Shown piece after piece: positions 56,407-64,000 of a stretch of DNA of 64,000 bases (positions within the stretch are counted from its first letter, which is position 1; every line of letters begins with the position of its first letter). Source of the DNA: Arcobacter venerupis. Lineage in GTDB: Bacteria > Campylobacterota > Campylobacteria > Campylobacterales > Arcobacteraceae. Location of the stretch: contig NZ_CP053840.1 of assembly GCF_013201665.1 (NCBI RefSeq), forward strand, positions 2,666,001 to 2,730,000, in the 5' to 3' direction. A program made the position numbers and the translations under genes. The notes beneath the pieces were generated by a model. It was not told the origin of the DNA, made no database searches, and worked only from the letters and a program-made list of their open reading frames with translations.

Positions 56407-56435
56407 TTTCTTTTCTTTACTAAAAAGAAAAGAAA
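56407..56435. terminator. 12-bp hairpin of A/T and G/C purine-pyrimidine tracts
   Basis: TTTCTTTTCTTT and AAAGAAAAGAAA pair around a 5-base loop. It stands between the palindromic element and the 3' end of the minus-strand EAL gene. The pyrimidine/purine strand bias is extreme (CTTTTCTTTTGTTTCTTTTC). It may terminate transcription from both sides. Confidence 0.5.
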
Positions 56436-56463
56436 AAAGCATCCTTACTCAGAAATCTTCGAA

Positions 56464-58527
56464 TTAAACCAAATGCTCAGGTTCATGGAACAAATAACCT
56501 TGTGAAAAATCTATTCCCAAAGACTCAACAATATCTTGAACCTCTTGACAGTGAACATACTCAGCAACAGTCTTGATATTAAGTACCTTTGCAAAGTTTA
56601 CAATAGTTGAAACTGTTAATCTAACATTATCATTCACATGAATATTTTTAATCAAAGAACCATCTATTTTTAGAAAATCTACATTTAATTTTATAATATA
56701 TTCAAAATTCGAATATCCTGTTCCAAAATCATCAATTGCAACTAAACAACCAAGTGCTTTTGCTTTTCTAATAAAATCTCCAACCTCTTCAAATTTCTCA
56801 ATACCCTCTGACTCTACTATTTCTAGAATAACTCTATTTGCAAGATTTGATTCCATTAATTTTGAAAATAAGAAGTTTACAGTTTTTTCATTTTTTATAT
56901 CTTCTATCATCAAATTTATAGAAAAAATTGCATCTTTATCTTTGAAATATTCACAAGATTTTTCAATCATTTTATTTGTCATCATAGAATAAAGTCTTGC
57001 TTTTTTTGCATGTTCTAAAAATACAAAAGGTGACAAAATTTTACCATCAGGAAGTTGCATCCTCATTAATGTTTCATATTTTATCTCGTTAGTTTTATTA
57101 TTTATAATTTTTTGTCCATACATTAAAATATTATCTTCTTTTAATGCTTGTTTTATATCTTTTGTTAACTGAATGTTTTTCTTTAATTCTCTATAAATAG
57201 GCATATCTTCATCAAAAACTCCAATATCTATATTTATTTTTTTTGCCCAGAAAAGTGCAATTTCTGCATGAGTTAGTAATTTATCATTAGTATCTGCAAT
57301 TCCTATTGTAAATGAAATATCAAAACTATAATCATCAATAATAAAATTTTCCCTATCACACAAAGTAATAATATTCATACATGTTTTACGTAGTTCTTCT
57401 ATTTTAAAATTTCCAGAAGCCATAAATGCAAATATATCTCCTGAAATTCTATAAATATTTAGATTTGTACTTTTAAATGTCATCAACCTTTTTGCAAATC
57501 TTTTTAATATTTCATCTCCAATTTCTATACCATAAGAGTTGTTTATATCTTTAAATCTATCAATATTTATAATTGCAAGTTTTGGATTTATTGAATTTTT
57601 TAAGTCATTTAAGAGTTTTTGTCTATTTGGCAAAGACGTTAATTCATCTGTAAATTGTTCATAAATTAATTCATCTTTTTCGAATAAAGAAGTAATATCA
57701 TTTCTTATTGCAATATATTCAGTAATTTCATTATTCTTATCTAAAAGTGGAATAATAGTTGAATTTACATAATATGCTTGATTATTCTTTTTCTTATTTT
57801 TTATAATACCTTTAAATACTTTTTTATTATTTATTGTTTGCCATAAGTGTTTAAAGAAATCTTTTTGTGTATCTGGATGTCTAATAATATTGTGATTCGC
57901 TCCGATTAATTCTTCTTTTTTATATCCTGAAATTTCACAAAAATTATCATTTACATAAGTAATGATTCCTTTTAAATCTGTTTTAGAAACTATTGAACTT
58001 TCATCAAGAGCTTTTTTATAACCTTCTAATAATATTAAAGATTCAAGTAAATTTTCATTATCTTTATTTGATAATAAAATTTCATTTATTTTTTGAATAT
58101 ATTCATCTTTTTGCTCAACAATTTGTTTTTGTTTAATTAAATCTTTTTCAATATTTCTTGTAGTTTCTAAATTTTTTAATTTGCTTACTAAAACCTCTCT
58201 GTCGTCGATAAGAACTTTTTTTAAATTAATTTCTACTAAAAAAATTTTTCCATCTGTAGATTTAGAAACCCACTCAAATGTATGCTCACCATTTTTATAA
58301 CAAAGAGCTAACATTCTCTTAGCTTTTTTAGATGATAGTTCACCATCAGGTTGATATTCAGGAGATAATTGAAAAGGATGATATAAAAAAAGTTCGTTTT
58401 TTGATTTTATTTTAAAAAGAGATAATGCCGATAAATTGGCGTTAATATAATTTTGACCTTCTAACAAAAAGATTGGTTCTGAGACATTTTTGAAAATCTC
58501 TTCATAATAAGAATTGTCACGATACAT
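56464..58527 (-). CDS. PAS-GGDEF-EAL cyclic di-GMP phosphodiesterase with degenerate GGDEF
   Basis: A 687-residue cytoplasmic protein without clear membrane helices. PAS-like domains lie at about residues 5-115 and 165-285 (SGYKKEELIGANHNIIRHPD). A GGDEF domain at about 290-445 has ISGDIF instead of GGDEF and cannot make cyclic di-GMP; it may bind GTP. The EAL domain (about 450-687) has ETL in place of EAL. The other catalytic residues look intact: SINLMIEDI (Asn), LEIVESEG (Glu), IDDFGTGYSNF (Asp-Asp), FLKIDGS (Lys), TVAEYV (Glu) and DFSQGYLF (Gln). I infer a working phosphodiesterase sensing a cytoplasmic signal, perhaps redox or energy. Confidence 0.9.
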   Translation of the reverse strand: MYRDNSYYEEIFKNVSEPIFLLEGQNYINANLSALSLFKIKSKNELFLYHPFQLSPEYQPDGELSSKKAKRMLALCYKNGEHTFEWVSKSTDGKIFLVEINLKKVLIDDREVLVSKLKNLETTRNIEKDLIKQKQIVEQKDEYIQKINEILLSNKDNENLLESLILLEGYKKALDESSIVSKTDLKGIITYVNDNFCEISGYKKEELIGANHNIIRHPDTQKDFFKHLWQTINNKKVFKGIIKNKKKNNQAYYVNSTIIPLLDKNNEITEYIAIRNDITSLFEKDELIYEQFTDELTSLPNRQKLLNDLKNSINPKLAIINIDRFKDINNSYGIEIGDEILKRFAKRLMTFKSTNLNIYRISGDIFAFMASGNFKIEELRKTCMNIITLCDRENFIIDDYSFDISFTIGIADTNDKLLTHAEIALFWAKKINIDIGVFDEDMPIYRELKKNIQLTKDIKQALKEDNILMYGQKIINNKTNEIKYETLMRMQLPDGKILSPFVFLEHAKKARLYSMMTNKMIEKSCEYFKDKDAIFSINLMIEDIKNEKTVNFLFSKLMESNLANRVILEIVESEGIEKFEEVGDFIRKAKALGCLVAIDDFGTGYSNFEYIIKLNVDFLKIDGSLIKNIHVNDNVRLTVSTIVNFAKVLNIKTVAEYVHCQEVQDIVESLGIDFSQGYLFHEPEHLV

Positions 58528-58620
58528 TAAAACCTACCAATGTTAAAAGATATTTTCTTGTATAGTACAAAATTTTATTATTTATGTCAACAGCTTATTT
58601 TTAAAATTATTATTTAAATT

Positions 58621-58646
58621 AAAAACTAGGGAAAATCCTAGTTTTT
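58621..58646 (-). terminator. Terminator overlapping the ridA stop codon
   Basis: AAAAACTAGG pairs with CCTAGTTTTT around a 6-base loop (58621-58646). The TAG stop of ridA (58638-58640) lies inside it. On the minus strand the hairpin ends in TTTTT. Confidence 0.8.
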
Positions 58647-59021
58647 AAAAGCAATTGTATCAACTTCAACTAAAACATTTTTAGGTAAAGTTTTCACAGC
58701 AACTGTTGATCTTGCAGGTGCAGTTTCACCTTTGAAATATTGAGCATAAATTTCATTGAAAGCTACAAAGTTATCCATGTCTGATAAATAACACGTAGTT
58801 TTTAAAACATTTTCAAAAGAGCTTCCTGCTTCTTCTAAAACTGCTTTTAGATTGTCCATAACTTGTTTTGTCTGCTCTTGAACTCCACCTTCAACTATTT
58901 CCATAGTTTGTGGATTTAATGCAATTTGTCCAGATGTAAAAATTAATTTATCAAATGCTGTTGCTTGATTATATGGTCCGATTGCGCTTGGTGCTTTTGG
59001 TGTTGAAATAATAGTTTTCAT
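58638..59021 (-). CDS. ridA: RidA family 2-iminobutanoate/2-iminopropanoate deaminase
   Basis: A 127-residue RidA (YjgF/UK114) protein that hydrolyses reactive enamine/imine intermediates released by PLP enzymes. The trimer active-site residues are present: SAIGPYNQA near the N-terminus, TSGQIALNP, the catalytic Arg in PARSTVAVKTLPKNV and the C-terminal EVDTIAF. The start is the ATG at 59021, with AAAAGGATT upstream; the frame is open to 59084 but nothing supports that extension. A terminator overlaps its stop codon. Confidence 0.95.
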   Translation of the reverse strand: MKTIISTPKAPSAIGPYNQATAFDKLIFTSGQIALNPQTMEIVEGGVQEQTKQVMDNLKAVLEEAGSSFENVLKTTCYLSDMDNFVAFNEIYAQYFKGETAPARSTVAVKTLPKNVLVEVDTIAFKN

Positions 59022-59114
59022 TTTAATCCTTTTGTAGCTTGTTGTTAAACTCTCTTCGAAAAAATCCAAAGACTTTAAGTCCAAAGCTTTTAATTTTTTG
59101 TATTATACAAACTT

Positions 59115-59891
59115 CTAACTTTCTATTGGGAAAAATAGTTCGAAATCTTTTTTAATATGACAAAGAACTTCTTGATTCGCTCTTTTTAAACCTTTAAAAT
59201 TTATTGCTGCTAAAACTATTGCCTTTGAATAATCAGAAACATTTATATCATCTAAATAACTATCCACATCCATCCATTTTGCATCAATTATTTCTTGAGT
59301 ATCATTTATATTTATTTCTAAACTTTTTGGAATTGCTGTACATAATATATATAAATTTGATTTATAAAATTGGTGGGGATAAAAATGCCCTAGAGAGACT
59401 ATAGACTCAAACTCAACATCTATTCCTGTTTCTTCTAAAACTTCTCTTTTAAGTGCACTTGAAATCATCTCACGGTTATCAATGTGCCCACCTGGAAGTT
59501 TATATCCAACAGTTGATATTCTCTCTTTGATTACTAATAATTCATTTTTATCATTTATGACAACAGCTCCCACACCTAAAGTATGATTTGAAGCTGTTGG
59601 GATTATGGCATTTTCTTTTAGTGCTTTTACAAGTAAAATATAATCTTCATCACAAGAGTGAAAAATAAATCCTTTTTTTGTAGCAATTGGAATAAAGTCT
59701 GATTTTTTTATATCTATATAAATCCAAATTAAAAATCTTTTATTTTCAACTTCATTAATTAAAAAATCAAGGTTTAACTCAAACTCTTCTTTTGATTGTG
59801 GTAAATCTATACTATTAATTGTTATTCCATTATATGGATCAAGAATTGTTTTAAAGCAACCAATATTTTCTAAACTTGTATTATTGTTCAT
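59115..59891 (-). CDS. Nudix hydrolase, NUDT6-like two-domain protein
   Basis: A 258-residue protein. The N-terminal half (about residues 1-95) resembles the pre-Nudix domain of NUDT6-like proteins (WIYIDIKKSDFIPIATKKGF). The Nudix box is complete at 135-157: GGHIDNRE followed by REVLEETGI, with the metal-binding Glu residues. GVGAVVINDKNELLVIKE precedes it. The enzyme should hydrolyse a nucleoside diphosphate linked to another group; the substrate is unknown. It lies between the minus-strand LysE and ridA genes. Confidence 0.9.
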   Translation of the reverse strand: MNNNTSLENIGCFKTILDPYNGITINSIDLPQSKEEFELNLDFLINEVENKRFLIWIYIDIKKSDFIPIATKKGFIFHSCDEDYILLVKALKENAIIPTASNHTLGVGAVVINDKNELLVIKERISTVGYKLPGGHIDNREMISSALKREVLEETGIDVEFESIVSLGHFYPHQFYKSNLYILCTAIPKSLEININDTQEIIDAKWMDVDSYLDDINVSDYSKAIVLAAINFKGLKRANQEVLCHIKKDFELFFPIES

Positions 59892-59921
59892 TATTATTCC
59901 CTTTTCGTGAAATAATTATAA

Positions 59922-60536
59922 CTAATAAACTATCAAATCTTTTAAAGAGTAAGCAATAAACAACATCAAAAAACCAATACTAATATCAAGTAGTTTCCAA
60001 GTAATAGGCTTTTTAAATAGTGGAATTAAAAATCTAGCTCCAAAGCCTAATGAAAAAAACCATATAGCAGAAGCACTTACCGCACCTAATAAAAAATAGA
60101 TTTTCAAGCCATTTTCAATATTTGCACCAATTCCACCAATTAGTAAAATTGTGTCCAAATAAGTGTGTGGGTTTAAAAAAGTAAAAACTAGAATTAGAGT
60201 TATAACTTGTTTTATTGGATTTGTTTTAACATTTCCATCTATTTGTAAACTCTCATTTTTTAAAGCAGATTTAAAAGATAGTATTGCATATACACATAAA
60301 AAAACTATTCCGATAATTGCAATAATATTTATTAAAAGTTGATTACCTTGAATAAAATATCCTAACCCAAAAACACCAAGACTAATTAGAATAAAATCAA
60401 ATAAAATACATAAACTAACAGCCAATAAAACATACTGTTTTAAAAGTCCTAGTTTTAGTATATAAGCATTTTGAGCACCTATAGCAACTATCAAAGAAAT
60501 AGTTACTATAAAGCCTTTTAAGTATATATCAAGCAC
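59922..60536 (-). CDS. LysE/ArgO-family amino acid exporter
   Basis: A 204-residue inner membrane protein with about six helices. The N-terminal GFIVTISLIVAIGAQNAYILKLGL carries the family's GAQN block, and the later FLNPHTYLDTILLIGGIGA motif is also typical. Such proteins export lysine or arginine; the substrate here is not fixed by sequence. It overlaps the marC-like gene by 8 bases, so the two are co-expressed. Confidence 0.9.
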   Translation of the reverse strand: MLDIYLKGFIVTISLIVAIGAQNAYILKLGLLKQYVLLAVSLCILFDFILISLGVFGLGYFIQGNQLLINIIAIIGIVFLCVYAILSFKSALKNESLQIDGNVKTNPIKQVITLILVFTFLNPHTYLDTILLIGGIGANIENGLKIYFLLGAVSASAIWFFSLGFGARFLIPLFKKPITWKLLDISIGFLMLFIAYSLKDLIVY

Positions 60537-61164
60537 CTAAATAACTTTTTGATAAGGCAACGATTCCACCAATTATAAATTGCACTGCAATTGCTCCAAC
60601 AATTAATCCCATCAATTTTGTAATAATATTTTGTCCAGTAAGACCTAAATATTTTTTAATATAAATTGAGTTTCTAAGTATCAAATAAAATACTAAAGCA
60701 TTTAAACAAAAAGCAACGGAAATAGACAATAAATCTAATGCACTCTGAGCTTGATGTTTAAAAATTACAATAGTTGTAAATAATCCAGTACCAAAAGCAA
60801 TTGGAATTCCAATTGGGATTACTGATAATTCTTCATTATTTTTATCATCAGCTGAATCTTTTGAAGTTTTCTTTTCAACTGAACCATTTACCATAGAAAT
60901 AGCCATTAAAATTAGAATAATTCCACCCATAACTTTTAATGAGTTTTCATCTATTCCAAAAAGTTTTAAAACCAAATCTCCACTAATTATTACCACAAAA
61001 AAAGCTACTAAAATCGTAATAGTAGCTTTATATGCAACAGTATTCATTTGTGTTTTTGTAATATTTGTACTAAGTATTGACAAAGCAATTGCACTTATTC
61101 CAATTGGGTCTAAAATTGCGAAAAAAGTAATTGATTGTTGTAAAAAAGCAGAAAGGTTATCCAC
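60529..61164 (-). CDS. MarC-family membrane protein
   Basis: A 211-residue inner membrane protein with six helices. The N-terminal FAILDPIGISAIALSIL is the DP-G motif of the family, and IPIGIPIAFGTGLFTTIVIF is the second conserved block; function is unproven in bacteria. I start it at the GTG at 61164, whose first base is the last base of the upstream permease stop codon. A GGTGGA ribosome binding site lies 9 bases before. A longer frame to 61266 would overlap the permease gene. Confidence 0.85.
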   Translation of the reverse strand: MDNLSAFLQQSITFFAILDPIGISAIALSILSTNITKTQMNTVAYKATITILVAFFVVIISGDLVLKLFGIDENSLKVMGGIILILMAISMVNGSVEKKTSKDSADDKNNEELSVIPIGIPIAFGTGLFTTIVIFKHQAQSALDLLSISVAFCLNALVFYLILRNSIYIKKYLGLTGQNIITKLMGLIVGAIAVQFIIGGIVALSKSYLGA

Positions 61165-62132
61165 TAACTCATTCCACCTTTTGAAGCCATTTTTTTCTCT
61201 ATAATATGTCCAATATAACTCATACTTGAAGTAATAGTTAAATAAACTAACGCAACTACTATCCACGTTTCAAATGGTGAGAAAGTATTTGCAACAATCT
61301 CTTTACCAACTTTTGTTAAATCTGTAATTGAAATAACTGAAACTAAAGAAGAATCTTTCACTAAAGCAATCATTTCTCCTACAAGTGTAGGTAAAGCTCG
61401 TTTGAAAGCTTGTGGTAAAATGATATATCTCATAGCTTGAAAATTTGAAATCCCTAAAGATTTAGAAGCTTCAAGTTGACCTTTGTCTATTGATTGAATT
61501 GCACCTCTTAAAACCTCAGCAACATAAGCACCAAAGAATATTCCAAGAGCTAAAACCCCTGCTACAAATCTATCTAATTCAAATATATTTGCAACTATAA
61601 AATAAAATAAAAATATCTGAACAAGTAAAGGTGTTCCTCTAACAATTGTAATATAAACTGTTGCAATATCTTTTAAAAATTGATAACTTGATAACCTCAT
61701 TAAAGAGACTATTATTCCAATAAAAAGAGTTAAGATAGCAGCAAAAAAAGATATTTTTAAAGTAACCCAAAGTCCATTTAAAACAGGACCTGTTTTACTT
61801 ATTGATTTTTTAGCAATAGTATCACCCTCATAAACATCTTCTCCAACATTGTAAGAAAATTTATAAGTATCATCTAAAGCTAACTGAGTTTTATCTTTAT
61901 TATTTTGTATATAATAAATACCATTTTCAAGTACAAGTTTCCCATCTACAGATGCTTCAACTGCTTTTGTTTCAGTATATACAAAATAATCAGGAATAGA
62001 ATTCCATTTCCATACATAATTCATATTTGATGCAGCAATATATAAGAAATATCCTACAACTACATAAAACATTAGGGCAATTAGATGCCCTAAGTTTTTA
62101 TTTTGTGCTAATGATTGATGCTTTTTTGACAT
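61164..62132 (-). CDS. Polar amino acid ABC transporter, permease
   Basis: A 322-residue His/Glu/Gln/Arg/opine-type permease. After a first helix (about residues 15-33) there is a periplasmic insert of about 70 residues (PDYFVYTETKAVEASVDGKL and more) before the permease core (LNGLWVTLKISFFAAILTLF). The EAA loop is ASKSLGISNFQAMRYIILPQAFKRALP (in parts EASKSLGISNFQ and YIILPQAFKRALP). The insert is an extra domain absent from the shorter relatives (about 220 residues). It is encoded between the binding protein and marC with tight spacing. Confidence 0.93.
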   Translation of the reverse strand: MSKKHQSLAQNKNLGHLIALMFYVVVGYFLYIAASNMNYVWKWNSIPDYFVYTETKAVEASVDGKLVLENGIYYIQNNKDKTQLALDDTYKFSYNVGEDVYEGDTIAKKSISKTGPVLNGLWVTLKISFFAAILTLFIGIIVSLMRLSSYQFLKDIATVYITIVRGTPLLVQIFLFYFIVANIFELDRFVAGVLALGIFFGAYVAEVLRGAIQSIDKGQLEASKSLGISNFQAMRYIILPQAFKRALPTLVGEMIALVKDSSLVSVISITDLTKVGKEIVANTFSPFETWIVVALVYLTITSSMSYIGHIIEKKMASKGGMS

Positions 62133-62135
62133 ATA

Positions 62136-62978
62136 TTATTGAACTCTTTTTAGCCAAGTAGTATCAACTAACCATTTATTATATAACTCATTTGAGAAGT
62201 CAACAACTTTGTCTTCTTGACATTGTCTTAAGAAATTATTTAACCAATTTAAGAAATCTGGATCACCTTTTCTAATAGCCCATGCTAATGGTTCATAAGT
62301 TAATGCTTTATCTAAATGAACTAATTTATCTTTACCTTTATCAGCCATAAACAAAAGATTGTATGGTTGGTCATAAACAAAAGCATCGGCATTATTATTT
62401 AAAACTTCACTAACAGCATCTGCTTCAGTTTCAAATGTAACAATTTTTGCATTTTTATAGAATTTTTTAATTGCAATTTCTGCTGATGTTCCAAGTTTTG
62501 TCACAATTGTATATCCAGATTTATCCAACTCTTGTGCAGTTTTAATTTTACCTTCTAATGATTTATTCATAAGAACAGTTTGCCCTACAACTAAATATGG
62601 ATTTGCAAAATTTACTTCTAAATTTCTTTGTTGAGTAACAGTCATACCAGATATGATAATATCGTATTTATCAGTTATTAAACCAGCGATAATTCCATCC
62701 CACGCAGTTGGAACTAATGTTAATTTAACACCTAATTCTTTAGCCATTTTTTTAGCCATATCAACATCATAACCTATAACTTCACCTTTTTTATCTTTCA
62801 TTTCAAAAGGCATATAACCTGGTTCTAAACCAACTCTTAATTCACCTTTTTGAACAATCTTATTCAAAGTTGAATTTTTCCATAAATCTAAATCAGCAGC
62901 AAACATATTTAATGATGCAAATGCTAAAACCAACATAACTAGCTTTTTACCTGTGTGCAGGATTCCATTTTTTCTCAT
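62136..62978 (-). CDS. Polar amino acid ABC transporter, periplasmic binding protein
   Basis: A 280-residue solute-binding protein of the SBP_bac_3 family. A signal peptide (about residues 1-27, ending NMFAAD) precedes KNSTLNKIVQKGELRVGLEPGYMPFEMKD. The GYDVDMAKKMA, IISGMTVTQQRNLEVNFANPY and GTSAEIAIKKFY blocks are standard for this family. It brings glutamine, arginine or similar amino acids to the permease and ATPase encoded beside it; exact specificity is not readable. Confidence 0.93.
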   Translation of the reverse strand: MRKNGILHTGKKLVMLVLAFASLNMFAADLDLWKNSTLNKIVQKGELRVGLEPGYMPFEMKDKKGEVIGYDVDMAKKMAKELGVKLTLVPTAWDGIIAGLITDKYDIIISGMTVTQQRNLEVNFANPYLVVGQTVLMNKSLEGKIKTAQELDKSGYTIVTKLGTSAEIAIKKFYKNAKIVTFETEADAVSEVLNNNADAFVYDQPYNLLFMADKGKDKLVHLDKALTYEPLAWAIRKGDPDFLNWLNNFLRQCQEDKVVDFSNELYNKWLVDTTWLKRVQ

Positions 62979-62993
62979 AATTTTTATCTCCTT

Positions 62994-63734
62994 TTAATGT
63001 GTTAAAATTTCATTTAAGAACTTTTTAGCTCTTTCACTTTTTGGATTATTAAAGAATTCCATAGGACTATTTTCTTCAATAATCACACCATGATCCATAA
63101 ATACAATTCTATCCCCTACTTCTTTTGCAAATCCCATTTCATGAGTTACACAAACTATTGTAAAATTTTCTTGGGCTAAATCTTTCATAACAGAAAGTAC
63201 ATCTCCGATTGTTTCAGGATCAAGTGCAGATGTTGGTTCATCAAAAAGTATTATTTTTGGTTTCATGGCTAAAGATCTTGCAATTGCAACTCTTTGTTTT
63301 TGACCACCACTTAAATCAGCTGGATAAGCATTTGCTTTATCTGATAATTTTACTTTTTTAAGTAATTCCATAGCTACATCTTTAGCAATTTTTTTATCCA
63401 TATTTTTTACTAAAGTTGGAGCTATTGTAATATTTTCTAAAATTGTAAGATGTGGGAAAAGATTAAAGTGTTGAAATACCATTCCTACTTCACTTCGTAT
63501 TTCTTGAAGATTCTTTTTACTTCCATGAATATCAATTGAATCAACAATTATATCACCATCATCAATATCTTCCAATCCATTTATACACCTAATTAGCGTA
63601 GATTTACCTGAACCACTAGGCCCACAAACTACTACTATTTCACCTTTTTTTACAGTAAAATTAATATTTTTTAATACATGAAAATCATCATAAAATTTAT
63701 TAATATTTACCATCGAAATTATGTTGTCTGACAT
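62994..63734 (-). CDS. Polar amino acid ABC transporter, ATP-binding protein (GlnQ-type)
   Basis: A 246-residue ATPase with Walker [11 protein letters not shown] (about residues 38-47), Q-loop [10 protein letters not shown], signature [15 protein letters not shown], Walker [15 protein letters not shown] and H-loop CVTHEMGF. It energises the importer made of the next two genes. I take the ATG at 63734 (MSDNIISMV) over a TTG one codon upstream. The order ATPase, binding protein, permease, marC-like, lysE-like points to one transcription unit. Confidence 0.94.
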   Translation of the reverse strand: MSDNIISMVNINKFYDDFHVLKNINFTVKKGEIVVVCGPSGSGKSTLIRCINGLEDIDDGDIIVDSIDIHGSKKNLQEIRSEVGMVFQHFNLFPHLTILENITIAPTLVKNMDKKIAKDVAMELLKKVKLSDKANAYPADLSGGQKQRVAIARSLAMKPKIILFDEPTSALDPETIGDVLSVMKDLAQENFTIVCVTHEMGFAKEVGDRIVFMDHGVIIEENSPMEFFNNPKSERAKKFLNEILTH

Positions 63735-63885
63735 CAATACTCTTTTTTTATTTATTAAAAATTAATCATATCCAAAGTTTTATTTAATTTTTATACCATA
63801 ATCATATAATTTATATACAATTTATACATAATATACAATTTTGTAAATATGATATAATCTCGGCTTTTATTTTTAAAGGAATATT
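63735..63885. promoter_or_regulatory. Divergent promoter region, glnQ-type gene and EamA gene
   Basis: This 151-base AT-rich stretch separates the two divergent starts. On the plus strand TATAAT lies at 63853-63858, 28 bases before the EamA TTG start, with an AAAGGA ribosome binding site at 63875-63880. No strong minus-strand promoter is evident by eye. Confidence 0.5.
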
Positions 63886-64000
63886 TTGAAGTCAAAATTA
63901 TATGAATTAAGAGCAGATTTATTACTTTTATCTGTTGCAATTGCTTGGGGTGTAACATTCCTAATGGTTCAAGATGCCATTAATACAACACCTGTTTATG
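63886..64000 (+). CDS. EamA/DMT-family transporter, N-terminal fragment (cut by window edge)
   Basis: The frame starts at the TTG at 63886 (AAAGGA 5 bases upstream) and continues past the end of the window. The 38 visible residues read KSKLYELRADLLLLSVAIAW, then GVTFLMVQDAINTTP. The WGVTFL motif after the first helix is typical of EamA drug/metabolite transporters, which usually have ten helices and 280-300 residues. The substrate is not known. Confidence 0.75.
   Translation, partial: MKSKLYELRADLLLLSVAIAWGVTFLMVQDAINTTPVY

Overview
This AT-rich window comes from a Campylobacterota chromosome, most likely a member of the Arcobacteraceae (Arcobacter sensu lato). The grounds are the very low GC content, the protein sequences (RpoB/RpoC, EF-Tu, short MurD, MqnA-type menaquinone gene), unfused rpoB and rpoC, and the 16S/23S sequences. 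I read the genus from the sequence alone, without any search.

Left part (1-17.8 kb, almost all minus strand). The left edge holds the N-terminal part of a P4-type tyrosine integrase, so a genomic island probably ends or begins there. Next come a YciI-like protein, a small membrane protein and the classical transcription/translation block. In transcription order (right to left) the block is mraY, murD, tRNA-Phe, -Thr, -Tyr, -Gly, tuf, rpmG, tRNA-Trp, secE, nusG, rplK, rplA, rplJ, rplL, rpoB, rpoC. Its gaps hold many RNA hairpins, including an L10-type leader before rplJ.

Middle part (17.8-31.3 kb). This is a housekeeping region dominated by the cell envelope: gpmI, a lone ABC ATPase, a class A penicillin-binding protein, glnA, a PHP phosphatase, moaE/moaD, an mqnA-like gene, uppP, murG, ftsW, an ftsI-type class B PBP and a cyclophilin.

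31.3-39.6 kb. A decayed SIR2-STAND-TPR gene, a probable former defence gene, has lost its 5' end and carries a frameshift. It lies next to tRNA-Thr(GGT) and a complete rRNA operon (16S, tRNA-Ile, tRNA-Ala, 23S, 5S). The operon has a near-perfect sigma70 promoter and long complementary stems flanking both large rRNAs.

39.7-64 kb. A pseudopilin, a GT39-like membrane protein and trpG/pabA form a minus-strand operon. A Fur-box-controlled ferric iron ABC transporter (fbpABC) follows, then an unusual double-periplasmic-sensor diguanylate cyclase and a siroheme nitrite/sulfite reductase. Next is a plus-strand run of an M42 peptidase, a small acidic protein, a SnoaL-like protein, two different Fe(II)/2-oxoglutarate oxygenases and tex. 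Then comes an NDT-like/TIR-like gene switched out of frame by a third copy of an 8-bp tandem repeat, followed by an extragenic palindromic element. The end holds a PAS-GGDEF-EAL protein, ridA, a Nudix hydrolase, LysE and MarC membrane proteins, a polar amino acid ABC transporter and the start of an EamA transporter.

The strongest candidates for something new are the 8-bp repeat switch at 55492-55515, the SIR2-STAND-TPR remnant, the structured leader before the M42 peptidase gene, and the palindromic element at 56244-56381.
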